Shown: positions 62,401 through 64,000 of the stretch, in pieces
How positions within the stretch are numbered: position 1 is the stretch's first letter
Layout: the number at the start of each line of letters is the position of its first letter
Assembly: GCA_037576195.1 (NCBI GenBank)
Contig: CM075101.1
Location: forward strand, 2,418,001 to 2,482,000
Source: Phytoseiulus persimilis
Taxonomy: Eukaryota > Arthropoda > Arachnida > Mesostigmata > Phytoseiidae
Length of the DNA: 64,000 nucleotides
Direction: 5' to 3'
Notes under the pieces: model-generated
The model's database searches: none
What the model was told of the DNA's origin: nothing
The model's input: the letters and a program-made list of their open reading frames with translations, nothing else
Position numbers and translations under genes: made by a program

Positions 62401-63676
62401 TTTCATGGAAAAGACTGAAACTCCAGAATTCAGAACTCACTCGAAGTCGCGTCTCTTTGTCCTGCATTATATTCTTCGAGTAGCACGATGAAAAGATGAT
62501 GAATGTACCAAAAATGAGGCCACTGATCACGGTCGCCAGATACCCGAATAAGGATTCTCCGAGAAGCCCCTTATAAGCTGGGGTCGGAAGTGGCTGCAAG
62601 GTCGGCATGTCCACGGGGCCCAACTGCATAGTTAATTGTTCCGTGAGCTCTTTGTGTGTTCCACACCACTGAGCGTGTGTGTTGGACATGGACATTTGCT
62701 CCAAGCTTGTGAAATCATTCAAAAAATCCATCGAGTATCAGCAACACGAGCCTGACTCGGGAGAGGGCAGCATTTGTTACACTAGGACATTCTTCGATGT
62801 TCGCTTACTTCAAAGAAGCTCAGATGCTCAAGGAAAATGGCGTACATCAGGGGCCATAGGTATTGCTTCTCTCCATAGTCGAAACCGGATCCACCTGCAA
62901 TGCGAGGCTTGCTACCCTCGGGGAAAATAGTATCCGTCCTCATGTCGAGCCATTTCGGCCAGCGCATAGTATACGAGAGTTGATTGTTGATTTCCTTCGG
63001 GGCAAACTGCAGCGCCAGCACATCAGAGTTGCTTTCCTTTGTCAGAGCGTTCATCATGGCAGCCTCATCGTCGAAACCCTTCGGTGCGGTTGAGACTGCA
63101 GGATGAGAGAGAAAAATCCGGATTCTACATGTCCTTGGCGAGGCATTGTGGAACGAAACTCCAAATTCAAGATTTCCACAGCCCGTGAGCAACTCACACA
63201 TGGTAAAGATGTTATTGGTGATGTTTCGCGAATAAACAGTGTCGGGCGTATAGTAAACTCTCGTCCTAGGGCTCCAGTCTCTCGTAATATCCTCTACTCC
63301 GGAAATTCGAAGCGGTGAGTAGCTTTCGGCGTCCCCGCCCCTACCCTGGGTTGAGAAAGCCACGCCGACTTGGCCCCACACTAATAACAACGCTCCTGGA
63401 ATGAGACAACGTTCTCACCGTGGCAACGCAGCAAGTTGCTGGATAGAGTCTCGATCCCGATCCGGCAATAAGCGAGATCCTCCGCGCACATTCTGGGGAG
63501 ATAGGAGCTCACAAAACCCAGCGATTCAGGATCTTGCAATCGTTCGTGGAGGATCACTCACCCCATATCAGTGCAGGAAACGCGAGTTCTAGGACGGCTA
63601 AGATGTAGTGTCGCTTGAACTTCCGTATCAAAATGTCTTTCCGGAGCAGAGCTCCCAGCTGGCGCAGGAAGCTCAT
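56453..63676 (-). CDS. ABCA-family full ABC transporter (ABCA3-like)
   Basis: ABCA proteins move lipids across membranes using ATP. Eighteen exons: 63562-63676, 62809-63395, 62441-62698, 62124-62355, 61700-61885, 60863-61608, 60673-60747, 60352-60487, 60032-60246, 59806-59929, 59515-59708, 59246-59423, 58747-59157, 58481-58634, 58013-58375, 57718-57930, 56739-57625, 56453-56623. They encode 1747 residues if one extra base in the G7 run at 58949-58955 is discounted. Layout: membrane helix near the start, large extracellular loop, helices ([20 protein letters not shown]), NBD1 with Walker [10 protein letters not shown] (about 590), signature LSGGMKRK (687) and Walker B ILILDEP (708). The second half has the loop and helices ([20 protein letters not shown]). 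NBD2 has GVNGAGKTT (about 1462), signature [10 protein letters not shown] (1565) and [10 protein letters not shown] (1584), ending with the ABCA motif [15 protein letters not shown]. Both ATP sites look competent. Intron 7 has a GC donor. The acceptor of exon 3 was chosen by phase and is the least certain border. ABCA3-like by size and layout; the exact subfamily needs a tree. Confidence 0.93.
60488..60672 (-). other. GC-AG intron in the ABCA gene
   Basis: Donor CAG|GCGAGT and acceptor ATTATCAG join LLQQ to [19 protein letters not shown] in phase 0, matching the conserved family sequence. The nearest GT (GCGA|GTGGCC) would break the frame. Confidence 0.7.
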
Positions 63677-64000
63677 GCTGTGTCGGATAGATCGGAGCTG
63701 TGAGCTTCTTCAATTCAGAACTGGACACTGGCAGGCTCGCATGAGCTCTCTCCGCCAACTGGCTTCGAGTGAGAGATCACACGATTACGCGTCAACTTTG
63801 GAGTGGCCCCACCCTCCTTGCCCAGGATTAGGTGAGTTCCTTTGTCGCTGAGCAAGACCCTTCCATGCTCAAGTCCCTTGAAGCGTGCGGCCAGAGATTG
63901 AGCCTGAGATTCCCACGGAGTCAACTCATCCGGTTCGGATGACCTGAGGAGCGCTTTCTTGAATACGCAGACTCGGAGGTCATCGCCCGAAAGATCGGCG
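63677..64000. other. 5' flank of the ABCA gene, window edge
   Basis: Presumed promoter or 5' UTR of the transporter. No TATA box or further coding exon is recognised. Confidence 0.4.

Noticed and set aside
63090-63160. Possible 33-base intron in ABCA exon 2 (GTAGAATCC ... CCTGCAG)
   Set aside because: Much shorter than every confirmed intron here, and the frame is open through it.

Overview
This is animal nuclear DNA. The genes are split by short introns (mostly about 80-190 bp) with GT-AG borders, and there are AATAAA signals, microsatellites and minisatellites. The best-matching proteins are animal ones: PEPCK, microcephalin, POFUT1, an NWD2-like protein, exocyst Sec3/EXOC1 and an ABCA transporter. 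The compact genes and the protein character suggest an arthropod, possibly a mite or tick. That placement is an inference, because the window holds no marker gene that proves it.

Layout. 1-5.1 kb: nothing recognised. 5.1-12.3 kb: a minus-strand tandem array of three related genes for small single-pass membrane proteins built from LDL-receptor class A and EGF modules. Two copies are intact; the third is damaged. 12.3-19.5 kb: no gene seen, but a 218-bp terminal-inverted-repeat element with a TA duplication. 19.5-22.3 kb: a complete 3-exon PEPCK gene (+) with a TATA/initiator core promoter. 22.8-26.9 kb: a convergent microcephalin (MCPH1) gene (-) with three BRCT domains. 27.4-27.9 kb: a small divergent two-exon gene (+), not identified. 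28.5-29.7 kb: POFUT1 (+), intronless but with four single-base frameshifts. 29.7-35.4 kb: mostly empty, with a weak gene candidate at 33.4-34.5 kb. 35.4-41.2 kb: an NWD2-like NACHT/WD40 protein (-) with several single-base frameshifts and degenerate nucleotide-binding motifs. 41.2-49.0 kb: a long stretch with no recognisable gene. 49.4-53.8 kb: complete 14-exon EXOC1/Sec3 (-). 54.9-55.4 kb: a 45-bp minisatellite that changes orientation. 56.4-63.7 kb: complete 18-exon ABCA-type ABC transporter (-), with one GC-AG intron and one homopolymer frameshift.

The genes do not form a pathway. They are independent loci: gluconeogenesis (PEPCK), chromosome condensation and DNA damage (MCPH1), Notch/EGF O-fucosylation (POFUT1), exocytosis (EXOC1) and lipid transport (ABCA). 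The LDLa/EGF membrane proteins are the lineage-specific part. I joined exons by reading both strands and checking that intron phases agree. For PEPCK, MCPH1, EXOC1, ABCA and the two intact LDLa/EGF genes the joined lengths are exact multiples of three, apart from the one ABCA homopolymer. No search or alignment was run. I saw no tRNA, rRNA or CRISPR array, but short RNA genes cannot be excluded by eye.
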